The position numbers and the translations under genes are program-made. A stretch of 64,000 nt of DNA from Lentilitoribacter sp. Alg239-R112. Lineage in GTDB: Bacteria; Pseudomonadota; Alphaproteobacteria; Rhizobiales; Rhizobiaceae. Numbering within the stretch: the stretch's first letter is position 1; every line of letters starts with the position of its first letter. The stretch is from the NCBI RefSeq assembly GCF_900537175.1, contig NZ_LS999834.1, positions 187,473 through 251,472 on the forward strand, given 5' to 3'. The notes below the pieces were generated by a model. It was not told the DNA's origin. It saw nothing but the letters and a program-made list of their open reading frames with translations, and ran no database searches. This document shows positions 37,014 through 45,410 of the stretch, one piece after another.

Positions 37014-39326
37014 ATGAAATTTTCACTTGGTGCGATACTTGCAATTTGGCTGTCAGGTTTGCAATTCGTAGCCGTTCTTTCGGTTGTTTCCTTCAACTAT
37101 ATCTCATCAGAGCGTGTATTGCTTGACCACGCAACAGCGTTGATTAGTGAAGTAGGTCAAAGCTCAAAGGAGTATTCTAGAGGTTTTTTAGAGCCTGCAG
37201 TTCGAGCCACAAATCTTGCCAAACGGCTCATAGAAAATAACCTGGTATCAAACTCAGACCCCATAGAACTAGAAAAATTACTCTTTCAACAAATGCAAGT
37301 TGTGCCGCAATTTTCGGGTATGTATTACGGAGATGAACAGGGAAATTTTGTCTATGTGATGCGAAGTGAAATACATGCGGAATTTCGCACAAAGATCGTA
37401 CACCGTGATGAAGACACGATCTCAACTGAACTGATCTGGAGAGATAAAAATTATAAGATCGTAAAATACGAGATTGACAAAACTGATAGGTTTGACCCGC
37501 GAGGCAGGCCTTGGTATCGAGGCGTTAAGAGTGAGCGAAGCTTTATTTGGACCGCGCCTTACATATTCTTTTCATCCCAACGCCCAGGAATTACCGCCGC
37601 CACGCCCGTAATCTCTTCTAATGATCAGTTAAAGGGAGCTATTGGCGTTGATATTGAAATTGACGAAATATCTGGATTTCTATCCAATCTTGAGATTGGG
37701 CAAACCGGCGTAGCGATGGCGCTTTCAAGCGATAGAAACGTGATTGCACATCCGAAATCTGATCTAATCAAAGTGAATGGTAGTTCTGGTGCTCTTGAAT
37801 TCGTCAATATCGATGAGATCGAAGATCTAGTTGCTAGGAAGGCCTTTGGTAATCTACCGAATTTGAACGATGTCGGTTCCAAGCAAGAAATCGAGTCTGA
37901 ATTTATATATAATGACGGCAAATTTGCGTCTATCCTAATACCTGGCCATATTCATGACTTGCCTTGGTCAATCGCGATTTACGCCCCGCTAAGTGATTTT
38001 ATTGGCGGTATTGAGGAAAATAGAACACGCAATATCTGGATTGCTATTTTCATAGCTTTAACGACCGGGCTAATTGGCCTGAAAATTGCCAACAAAATCA
38101 ATCAGCCAATTCGTGATTTCGCTGCTAGGGCAGGATTGTTGGCGAGTGGAAAACTAACCAGATCTGAAATCAAGCTCGAAACCTATCCTGAATTAGAAGA
38201 GGCAAGTGAAACTCTTGCCAATGAGATAGCTCAAAGAAAAACATTTGAACGTGTATACGGGCACACTTTTGCGCTCGCCTCTCGGGGTATGGCACAAATT
38301 TCTCCAAAAGACGGAAGATTTATTCGCGTAAATTCCCAGTTGGCTGAAATTTTGGGCTTCAGTACGGAAGAAATGGTTGAAATGTCCATCTCAGACATAT
38401 TGCATGCAGAAGATGCTGATACTTACACTTCCTTCCAAAACATAATGAATAATGGCTATGAGTATAACCAGGAGAAACGATATGTCCGAAAAAATGGTGA
38501 TGTAATCTGGTTACAAGTCAACGCAATTCTAATTCGGGATCAACTGGGTAAACCAATGTATGCGGTTGCTACAATGGATGATAAAACGGAACAGAAAACA
38601 GCAGAATCCAAAATTAGTGATCTAAGTAGAGATCTATCCCATTTTGCGAGGGTAAATATGATGGGACAGATGGCAGAAGGTTTAGCTCATGAACTGAACC
38701 AACCTTTAACGTCAATAACTCAGAATGTAGACGCTGCACTTCTGACCGTGAAAGAGCAGACGAAACCTGACCCGGAACTGGTAGACATCTTGCAGGACAT
38801 GGACCGGCAAGCACACCATGGCGCTGAAATAATACGTGCCCTTCGCGGTCTAGTTCGTAAAGACGAAGGTCAGCAAGCAAGTTTCAGTATTACAGAGCTC
38901 TTGGAGCAAACATTGCAATTGCTGAATCCCGAGGCGCGGGAACACGGAGTTGCTATTTCATTTGTTGCTACAAAAAATCCAAATGTCTTCGGTAATAGAG
39001 TTCAAATTGCACAAGTCATCATGAATTTAACACGCAATGCTATTGAAGCTGTCGACGTGGTAGACCTGGATGTAAGAGAGATAAGCATTGAAACAGCACG
39101 TGCGGGCAATTTTATCGAAGTACATGTCATCGATACAGGACCTGGTATCGACCCAGGAGTTGATTTATTTGCCCAGTTTGAGAGTAGCAAGAAAGATGGC
39201 ATGGGATTAGGGCTATCTCTTAGCCGCACGCTCATCGAAGCAAACAACGGCACAATATGGTATGAACCCAAAGAAAATGGGCGATCTAAGTTTTGCTTCA
39301 CAATTCCGATTGCAAGTTTAAACTAG
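37014..39326 (+). CDS. Membrane sensor histidine kinase with Cache and PAS domains
   Basis: A 770-residue sensor kinase. Membrane helix 1 spans about residues 8-28. A periplasmic dCache domain follows, with the typical FDPRGRPWYRGV near 160, and then helix 2 (NIWIAIFIALTTGLIGLKIA) near 340 and HAMP. A PAS domain (about 420-540) contains YVRKNGDVIWLQVNAI. The HisKA domain has phospho-acceptor His in GLAHELNQPLTS near 559. The HATPase has N box NLTRNAIEAVD, G1 DTGPGID and G2 GMGLGLSLSR. I start at ATG 37014 (AAAGGA upstream) rather than TTG 36987. A FixJ-like regulator follows 32 bases downstream. The likely signal is a small carboxylate or amine bound by Cache, possibly the TRAP substrate. Confidence 0.92.
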   Translation: MKFSLGAILAIWLSGLQFVAVLSVVSFNYISSERVLLDHATALISEVGQSSKEYSRGFLEPAVRATNLAKRLIENNLVSNSDPIELEKLLFQQMQVVPQFSGMYYGDEQGNFVYVMRSEIHAEFRTKIVHRDEDTISTELIWRDKNYKIVKYEIDKTDRFDPRGRPWYRGVKSERSFIWTAPYIFFSSQRPGITAATPVISSNDQLKGAIGVDIEIDEISGFLSNLEIGQTGVAMALSSDRNVIAHPKSDLIKVNGSSGALEFVNIDEIEDLVARKAFGNLPNLNDVGSKQEIESEFIYNDGKFASILIPGHIHDLPWSIAIYAPLSDFIGGIEENRTRNIWIAIFIALTTGLIGLKIANKINQPIRDFAARAGLLASGKLTRSEIKLETYPELEEASETLANEIAQRKTFERVYGHTFALASRGMAQISPKDGRFIRVNSQLAEILGFSTEEMVEMSISDILHAEDADTYTSFQNIMNNGYEYNQEKRYVRKNGDVIWLQVNAILIRDQLGKPMYAVATMDDKTEQKTAESKISDLSRDLSHFARVNMMGQMAEGLAHELNQPLTSITQNVDAALLTVKEQTKPDPELVDILQDMDRQAHHGAEIIRALRGLVRKDEGQQASFSITELLEQTLQLLNPEAREHGVAISFVATKNPNVFGNRVQIAQVIMNLTRNAIEAVDVVDLDVREISIETARAGNFIEVHVIDTGPGIDPGVDLFAQFESSKKDGMGLGLSLSRTLIEANNGTIWYEPKENGRSKFCFTIPIASLN

Positions 39327-39358
39327 TGCATTGGACAAACTTCATTGAGATATATTCT

Positions 39359-39979
39359 ATGAATGATCTAACTGTTTTTATAATCGACGACGACGACGAT
39401 ATTCGAGCATCTCTCACGAGATCACTGACTAAACGCGGCTATAATGTCGAAAGCTTCTCATCGGCAAATGAGTTTCTAAGTTCTCATAATGAAAATAATC
39501 TCGGGTGCATACTTTTGGACTATGGCATGCCAGAGTTAAACGGATTGGAACTACAGCAGTGTTTGATTGAACGTGAAATATCGATTCCAATTATATTTAT
39601 GACTGGACATGGCGGAATACCTGAATCGGTTCAAGCTATGAAAGCTGGCGCGATTGATTTTCTTGAAAAACCTTTTAAGCAGAAGATACTGTTGGAGGCG
39701 ATCAACACAGCATTTGAGAATACAAGAATATCCATGCAGCATGACGACGATAGCAAGGTGCTTCGGTCAAAACTTGAAAATCTCACAACTCGTGAAAGAG
39801 AAATTGCCCAATTTATTGTTCAAAATCCAGCCGACACCTCCAGCAAAAACATCGGACGACAATTAAACGTCAGCCCGCGTACAATTGACCATCACCGCGC
39901 GCGTATTCTGGAAAAAATGGATGTAACATCGGTCGCCGAGTTAATCGAAAAGGCTATCACAACAAAACTATTTTCTTGA
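39359..39979 (+). CDS. FixJ-family response regulator
   Basis: A 206-residue two-domain regulator. The receiver has the acidic cluster DDDDD at residues 9-13, phospho-acceptor Asp near 54 in LLDYGMPELNG, Thr in MTGHGGI and the Lys in EKPFK. A LuxR-type helix-turn-helix follows (LTTREREIAQFIV and SPRTIDHHRARIL). It pairs with the kinase encoded just upstream. I start at ATG 39359, because the longer frame overlaps the kinase gene and adds non-family sequence. A perfect palindrome lies just after its stop codon and could be a target. Confidence 0.92.
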   Translation: MNDLTVFIIDDDDDIRASLTRSLTKRGYNVESFSSANEFLSSHNENNLGCILLDYGMPELNGLELQQCLIEREISIPIIFMTGHGGIPESVQAMKAGAIDFLEKPFKQKILLEAINTAFENTRISMQHDDDSKVLRSKLENLTTREREIAQFIVQNPADTSSKNIGRQLNVSPRTIDHHRARILEKMDVTSVAELIEKAITTKLFS

Positions 39980-39988
39980 TTAGCGAGC

Positions 39989-40000
39989 GTTTCGCGAAAC
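39989..40000. promoter_or_regulatory. Perfect palindrome between the response regulator and aminotransferase genes
   Basis: GTTTCGCGAAAC is a perfect 12-base palindrome ten bases after the regulator stop and 56 bases before the aminotransferase start. It may be an operator for the FixJ-like protein or another regulator; as RNA it would form only a small hairpin. Confidence 0.45.
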
Positions 40001-40055
40001 CCAAGACGAAAACTTATTGTAATCATTTAAATTATGAACTGACGAGGGACATTCT

Positions 40056-41375
40056 GTGTCACATATTTTCCCAAGACATACCAAAGCAAATTTACCAACT
40101 GTAGAATCAGGACAAGGCGTTTATCTATACGATACCGATGGCAAGCAATATTTTGATGGTTCAGGCGGGGCAGCCGTCTCATGTTTAGGTCATGGAGATA
40201 AAGATGTAACAGCAGCAATCAAAGAGCAATTAGATGAGATTGCGTTTGCACATACTAGTTTTCTAACGTCACAGCCAGCCGAGCAACTAGCAGACAAGCT
40301 GGTAGAATTGGCTCCTGATGGCATTGATCGGGTTTACTTGGTGTCTGGTGGCTCGGAGGCCGTAGAATCTGCGCTTAAACTTGCCAGACAATATTTCTGG
40401 GAACAGGGCCAAACATCAAAGAAATATTTTATAGCGCGAAAACAAAGTTATCATGGGAACACCCTAGCTGCGCTCGCAACAGGTGGCAATGAATGGCGGC
40501 GTGCGCCATTCTCCCCTCTTATGATCGAAACAAGCCATATCTCTCCATGTTATGAATATCGAGGCCGGCTTACGAATGAAACCACGGAACAGTATGGATT
40601 ACGAATTGCCAATGAACTGGAAACCGAAATCCAACGTCTTGGTGCTGAAAATGTTATTGGATTTGTCGCAGAACCAGTCGTGGGGGCTACCGCAGGAGCC
40701 GTGCCAGCCGTCAAAGGTTATTTCAAGCGAATTCGAGAGATCTGCGATGCACACGGGATACTATTGATTCTAGACGAAGTTATGTGCGGCATGGGACGAA
40801 CAGGAACCATGTTTGCCTGTGAGCAAGATGGGGTGTCGCCAGATATTATAACTATAGCAAAGGGGCTGGGAGCCGGTTATCAGCCAATTGGCGCCATGCT
40901 TTGCACGAAAAAGATTTACCAGGTGATTGAAGGTGGTTCTGGTTTCTTTCAACATGGACATACCTATATCGGGCATCCCGTTGCAGCGGCTGCCTCCCTC
41001 GCCGTCGTCAACAAACTGACAAGCCACGGTTTGGTCGAGCGTTCCCTCGATATGGGGCAGAAATTGCAAACTGTTCTGCAGGATGCTTTTGGGGAACACC
41101 CTCATATTGGTGATATTCGAGGGCGCGGTTTATTTCGTGGTCTGGAAATCGTCAAAGATCGGGAAACGAAGCAACCATTTACACCAAAAGATACAATCAA
41201 CAAAAAATTGAAAAAAGCGGCATTTGAAGCCGGTTTAATTTGCTATCCTATGGGCGGAACAATAGATGGCGTAAATGGGGATCATATCCTGCTTGCACCA
41301 CCATTCATTCTGGATGAAACCCATATTGATGAAATCGTGACCAAACTTAAAACAGCGTTCCAGCAGGTTTTTTAA
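40056..41375 (+). CDS. Class III (omega-type) PLP-dependent aminotransferase
   Basis: A 439-residue fold-type I aminotransferase. Cofactor residues are visible: SGGSEAVESALKLARQYF near residue 95, SYHGNTLAA near 131, the Asp of LILDEVMCGMGRTG near 238 and the Schiff-base Lys in IITIAKGLGAGY near 270. Class III enzymes act on omega-amino, beta-amino or diamine groups. The start is GTG 40056, with GAGGGA upstream. The stop overlaps the ATG of the BKACE gene (TAATG), so both enzymes are made together. It may convert a beta-amino acid, or an omega-amino acid, to the keto acid that BKACE cleaves. This is an inference. Confidence 0.9.
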   Translation: MSHIFPRHTKANLPTVESGQGVYLYDTDGKQYFDGSGGAAVSCLGHGDKDVTAAIKEQLDEIAFAHTSFLTSQPAEQLADKLVELAPDGIDRVYLVSGGSEAVESALKLARQYFWEQGQTSKKYFIARKQSYHGNTLAALATGGNEWRRAPFSPLMIETSHISPCYEYRGRLTNETTEQYGLRIANELETEIQRLGAENVIGFVAEPVVGATAGAVPAVKGYFKRIREICDAHGILLILDEVMCGMGRTGTMFACEQDGVSPDIITIAKGLGAGYQPIGAMLCTKKIYQVIEGGSGFFQHGHTYIGHPVAAAASLAVVNKLTSHGLVERSLDMGQKLQTVLQDAFGEHPHIGDIRGRGLFRGLEIVKDRETKQPFTPKDTINKKLKKAAFEAGLICYPMGGTIDGVNGDHILLAPPFILDETHIDEIVTKLKTAFQQVF

Positions 41376-42139
41376 TGAAGATGATCAAACCATTACCAAA
41401 AATCATGGTCGCACCCAACGGAGCGCGGCGCGGGAAACAAGATCACCCTGCTCTGCCAATAACAATAGCAGAGACTGTGGCAACAGCTAAGGCTTGCGTT
41501 GAACAAGGTGCGGATGGGTTGCATATGCACATCCGTGATGAACAAGGAAAACATACGCTGGATGCAGGCACATATCGAGAAGCACTTAACGAACTACAAA
41601 ATGCATTGCCAGAACTTTATGTCCAGATAACAACAGAGGCTGTTAGTCAATATTCAGCGGCACAGCAACGCAAATTGGTTAAGCAACTTATGCCAAGCGC
41701 TGTTTCAATCTCTATAGCTGAAATGTTGTCTGACAACGAAGATAAAGAGGCAAGTCAATTCTACAACTGGTGCCGAGATTCAAACATCTCGGTTCAACAT
41801 ATCATATATGATAATGATGATCTAAAAAGGATAGAAGCATTGTCCTTACTAGATAAAAACCACTCGCTACAGCTGTTATTTGTACTTGGCCGTTATACCA
41901 AAAACCAGCAGAGCATGCCGAAGGATCTCGACCCGTTTTATGAGTGGATGCAGTATAAACAAAATATCGACTGGGCGACCTGCGCCTTTGGACCAGGAGA
42001 AACCGATTGCTTGGTTGAAGCGTACAAGCGGGGCGGGAAAGTGCGCATTGGTTTCGAAAATTCGCTGTGGAATAGAGATGGATCAATAGCCAAAAATAAC
42101 GCCGAAAGGGTCGCGGAACTGGTAAAATTCATCACCTAA
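41375..42139 (+). CDS. Beta-keto acid cleavage enzyme (BKACE, DUF849)
   Basis: A 254-residue TIM-barrel enzyme of the BKACE family. These enzymes condense a beta-keto acid with acetyl-CoA and release acetoacetate plus a new acyl-CoA, using zinc. The opening IMVAPNGARRGKQDHPALPI, the metal-binding His pair in LHMHIRDEQG near residue 51 and the Glu in QITTEAV are characteristic. GFENSLWNRDG near 224 is the usual C-terminal signature. It is slightly shorter than the common 270-310 residues. It is coupled to an aminotransferase gene and close to a TRAP transporter, so it probably belongs to a catabolic route for an imported amino compound. Confidence 0.9.
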   Translation: MKMIKPLPKIMVAPNGARRGKQDHPALPITIAETVATAKACVEQGADGLHMHIRDEQGKHTLDAGTYREALNELQNALPELYVQITTEAVSQYSAAQQRKLVKQLMPSAVSISIAEMLSDNEDKEASQFYNWCRDSNISVQHIIYDNDDLKRIEALSLLDKNHSLQLLFVLGRYTKNQQSMPKDLDPFYEWMQYKQNIDWATCAFGPGETDCLVEAYKRGGKVRIGFENSLWNRDGSIAKNNAERVAELVKFIT

Positions 42140-42481
42140 TTTATTTGAAAAATTGAGTTCTACAAGATCGTTATTTTTAATGTAATGACAGCATGATTCT
42201 TATTAGAAATCAGTTCATTAATTTGTAAATTTAGACGAAATTTTTGAACATCTGCGTGTCTTCAACAATTGAAATGCGAGGTTGTTCACATAAAAAATGT
42301 GAACTCCATTCTCTTTACGTCGAGTTTAAAATATTGAATATACATAAATAAATACAGTAAGTTATGTATGTATTCATCATCATCCATAGCGATCTACTAA
42401 AAAATTAGTTGACATAAGTGTAACATCCGGTGTTTGAATATAGGGGTCAGTTTGGGCTGACTCACAATACTGGAGGAAATA
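42140..42481 (+). other. Upstream region of the glycerol-type transporter operon
   Basis: About 340 AT-rich bases with no gene. They hold a 21-base inverted repeat at 42284-42304, a TTGACA hexamer at 42409-42414 that could be a -35 element but lacks a well-spaced -10 match, and a small hairpin at 42446-42461 (GTCAG/CTGAC) in the expected leader. GGAGG directly precedes the glpV start. Confidence 0.55.
42284..42304. promoter_or_regulatory. Inverted repeat upstream of glpV, candidate operator
   Basis: GTTCACAT and ATGTGAAC are perfect 8-base arms separated by five A residues, 177 bases before glpV. The half-sites are oriented opposite to a CRP site. The regulator is unknown, and no regulator gene is adjacent. 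Confidence 0.5.
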
Positions 42482-44218
42482 ATGCATAAAATATTGCTAT
42501 GTACGGTAGCATCAATTGGTCTGCTGAGTGGAATGAACTCAGCATTTGCCGATTCAGCTGCCGCAAAAAAATGGATTGACCAGGAGTTTCAACCTTCTGC
42601 TCTATCCAAAGATCAGCAGATGTCTGAGATGGACTGGTTCATCAAAGCTGCTGAGCCTTTTAAAGGTATGGAAATCAATGTTCTATCCGAGGGCATTCCT
42701 ACTCACTCATATGAATCTGAAGTTTTAACAAAAGCATTTGAAGAAATCACGGGCATCAAAGTCAATCACCAAATCCTTGGTGAAGGTGAAGTTGTTCAAG
42801 CTGTTCAAACGCAGATGCAAACAAACCGTAACCTTTATGATGGCTACGTAAATGACTCCGATTTGATCGGTACACACTCTCGTTTGCAACTTGCTTATAA
42901 TCTGACAGATCAAATGGCTGGCGAATGGGCTGCAACAACATCCCCTACCCTAGACCTTGAAGATTTCATGGGTACACAGTTTACAACTGGTCCAGATGGA
43001 AAACTTTATCAGTTGCCAGATCAGCAATTTGCAAACCTTTATTGGTTCCGCAAAGATTGGTTTGATCGTGAAGACCTAAAAGCTGCGTTTAAAGAAAAAT
43101 ACGGTTATGATCTTGGCGTGCCAGTAAACTGGTCAGCCTATGAAGATATCGCCGAGTTCTTCTCAAAAGATGTTAAAAATGTTGACGGCGTCGATATCTA
43201 TGGTCACATGGATTACGGTAAGCGCGCACCAGATCTTGGTTGGCGCATGACTGATGCTTGGCTATCAATGGCTGGCGCTGGTTCAAAAGGTGAGCCAAAC
43301 GGTGTTCCAATTGATGAATGGGGAATTCGCATGGAACAGGGTTCTTGTAATCCTGCTGGTGCTTCCGTTTCCCGTGGTGGCGCTGCAAACGGCCCTGCTG
43401 CCGTTTATGCGATCCGCAAATGGGACGAATGGCTACGTAATTACGCACCTCCAGGTGCCGCTAGCTTTGACTTTTATCAGTCACTTCCAGCACTTAGCCA
43501 AGGTAATGTTGCTCAGCAAATCTTCTGGTACACAGCCTTTACAGCAGATATGGTAAAACCAAAGTCAGAAGGCAATAATACTGTCGATGATGAAGGTAAT
43601 CCATTATGGCGCATGGCTCCGTCACCGCACGGCCCTTATTGGGAAGAAGGTCAAAAAGTTGGTTATCAGGATGTGGGTTCTTGGACATTCTTGAATTCAA
43701 CACCATCTGACCGCGCGCAAGCTGCTTGGCTTTACGCTCAGTTTGTAACGTCTAAAACTGTAGATGTGAAAAAATCACATGTTGGTTTGACATTCATCCG
43801 TGATTCATCAGTCAATCATGAGAGCTTCACAGAGCGTGCTTCTAAACTTGGTGGTCTTGTTGAGTTTTATCGCTCTCCTGATCGTGTTGCATGGTCACCT
43901 ACAGGTGTGAACGTGCCTGACTATCCAAAACTGGCACAAATCTGGTGGCAGCAAATTGGTGACGTGAACTCAGGTGCCTTTACACCACAGCAAGCGATGG
44001 ATCGTTTGGCTGAGGAAATGGACATCACTATGTCACGTATGCAACGTGCAGATGAAGGCGCCAATGTTTATGGCGGTTGTGGACCTCGTTTGAACGAGCC
44101 TAAGGATGCATCCGAATGGCTTGGAAAAGGCGGCGCGAAAGCTAAGCTTGATAACGAGAAGCCACAGGGCGAAACAGTCAACTACGAAGACCTAGTTGCC
44201 CGCTGGAACTCGAACTAA
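42482..44218 (+). CDS. glpV: Glycerol-type ABC transporter substrate-binding protein GlpV
   Basis: A 578-residue large CUT1 binding protein with a Sec signal peptide (cleavage near AFA-D, residue 24). The long form, with LPDQQFANLYWFRKDWF and the C-terminal GGCGPRLNEP, matches the GlpV component of the glycerol importer described in Rhizobium leguminosarum. It is the first gene of glpVSTPQU here, whereas the Rhizobium operon places glpV last. No glpD, glpK or glpR gene is adjacent, so the exact substrate (glycerol or another polyol) remains open. Two consecutive hairpins separate it from glpS. Confidence 0.88.
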   Translation: MHKILLCTVASIGLLSGMNSAFADSAAAKKWIDQEFQPSALSKDQQMSEMDWFIKAAEPFKGMEINVLSEGIPTHSYESEVLTKAFEEITGIKVNHQILGEGEVVQAVQTQMQTNRNLYDGYVNDSDLIGTHSRLQLAYNLTDQMAGEWAATTSPTLDLEDFMGTQFTTGPDGKLYQLPDQQFANLYWFRKDWFDREDLKAAFKEKYGYDLGVPVNWSAYEDIAEFFSKDVKNVDGVDIYGHMDYGKRAPDLGWRMTDAWLSMAGAGSKGEPNGVPIDEWGIRMEQGSCNPAGASVSRGGAANGPAAVYAIRKWDEWLRNYAPPGAASFDFYQSLPALSQGNVAQQIFWYTAFTADMVKPKSEGNNTVDDEGNPLWRMAPSPHGPYWEEGQKVGYQDVGSWTFLNSTPSDRAQAAWLYAQFVTSKTVDVKKSHVGLTFIRDSSVNHESFTERASKLGGLVEFYRSPDRVAWSPTGVNVPDYPKLAQIWWQQIGDVNSGAFTPQQAMDRLAEEMDITMSRMQRADEGANVYGGCGPRLNEPKDASEWLGKGGAKAKLDNEKPQGETVNYEDLVARWNSN

Positions 44219-44242
44219 GTTCCTCCCGAAAGTCGGCCAAAA

Positions 44243-44262
44243 GTTAGAATGAAAGTTCTAAC
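44243..44262 (+). repeat. First of two hairpins between glpV and glpS
   Basis: GTTAGAA (44243-44249) and TTCTAAC (44256-44262) form a 7-bp, low-GC stem with a six-base loop, shortly after the glpV stop codon and directly before the stronger hairpin. Confidence 0.5.
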
Positions 44263-44263
44263 G

Positions 44264-44293
44264 TCTGTTGGGGTGCCAGAGTGCCCCAACAGA
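44264..44293 (+). terminator. Second, strong hairpin between glpV and glpS
   Basis: TCTGTTGGGG (44264-44273) and CCCCAACAGA (44284-44293) form a perfect 10-bp stem around a ten-base loop, 46 bases before glpS. There is no U tract. Its probable role is to protect the glpV message 3' end or partly terminate transcription. Confidence 0.7.
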
Positions 44294-44338
44294 TCTCGCT
44301 CAATAAAATTCACATAAATTACAACGATTTGGTGCTCC

Positions 44339-45400
44339 ATGGCGCTCGTATTGCAAAATATAACTAAAGTTGTCCAAGGTAAGACACACATCAAACAGAT
44401 GGATCTTAACTTGGAAGCTGGTCACTTTAATGTGCTGCTAGGCGAAACTGGTGCAGGTAAAACATCACTTATAAAGTTGATGGCAGGCCTGGACCCGGTA
44501 AGCTCCGGCAACATTATTATGGATGGCGCCGATGTCACCCAATTATCCACACAACAACGTCGGATCAGCCTTGTTCATCAGTTTTTTGTCAATTATCCGC
44601 ATATGACGGTTTTTGATAATATAGCCTCGCCATTGCGAGTTGCCAAAGTTGCAGAGTCAGAAATTCAAGGTCGCGTTGAAGAAGCGGCAGACATTTTGAA
44701 GCTTCGTCCGATGTTACATCGCAGACCACATGAGCTTTCCGGCGGGCAGCAGCAGCGAACAGCGCTAGCACGCGCCATTGCCAAGGATAGTCAGGCTGTG
44801 TTTTTAGATGAACCTCTTGCAAACCTTGACTATAAATTGCGGGAGGAATTGCGCGAACTTCTTCCTGAACTTTTTGCGGGTCGCGGTGCAGTTGTTGTTT
44901 ATGCGACATCTGAACCCGAGGAAGCATTGCTGCTCGGCGGTAAAACCGTTTTGATGCAGGATGGATACGTTCGCCAGTTCGGGGATACTGCCGATATTTA
45001 TCGAAATCCCAATAATTTGATTGCAGCGAGAGTCTTCTCAGACCCGCCCATCAACCATGCGTCCGTAACCAAAAAAGGCAATAAAATCGAGATGGGAAAT
45101 ATCACGTGGGATACATCCAAAGCAGCCGCTAGCTTGCAAGACGGACAATATCTCGTGGCGGTTCGACCACACCATGTCCTGCCTGTCAAAACTGAAAAAG
45201 CCAATATTGCTGTCACAGGAAAAATTGGTGTAACTGAACTCAGTGGTTCGGAAAGCAGTGCGCATTTTACATTCGACGATCAAGCATGGGTTTCTCTTTC
45301 CCATGGCGTTCACCCCTATCAAGTGGGCGAAGATCACACATTTTACATGGATCCTTTGGAGTGCCTTTACTTTGCACCCGATGGCAGCCGGGCTGCGTGA
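44339..45400 (+). CDS. glpS: Glycerol-type ABC transporter ATP-binding protein GlpS
   Basis: A 353-residue ATPase, one of two different ATPases of this importer. Walker A is GETGAGKTSL near residue 38, signature LSGGQQQRTALARAI is intact near 135 and Walker B VFLDEPLANLD is normal. The H-loop, however, reads YATSEPEEAL near 188 instead of VTHDQxEA, so the switch histidine is missing, and the Q-loop reads LVHQFF. A C-terminal TOBE domain follows (VAVRPHHVLP). It ends 10 bases before glpT. Pairing with GlpT would give one canonical and one degenerate ATP site. Confidence 0.9.
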   Translation: MALVLQNITKVVQGKTHIKQMDLNLEAGHFNVLLGETGAGKTSLIKLMAGLDPVSSGNIIMDGADVTQLSTQQRRISLVHQFFVNYPHMTVFDNIASPLRVAKVAESEIQGRVEEAADILKLRPMLHRRPHELSGGQQQRTALARAIAKDSQAVFLDEPLANLDYKLREELRELLPELFAGRGAVVVYATSEPEEALLLGGKTVLMQDGYVRQFGDTADIYRNPNNLIAARVFSDPPINHASVTKKGNKIEMGNITWDTSKAAASLQDGQYLVAVRPHHVLPVKTEKANIAVTGKIGVTELSGSESSAHFTFDDQAWVSLSHGVHPYQVGEDHTFYMDPLECLYFAPDGSRAA

Positions 45401-45410
45401 GGATTAGATT

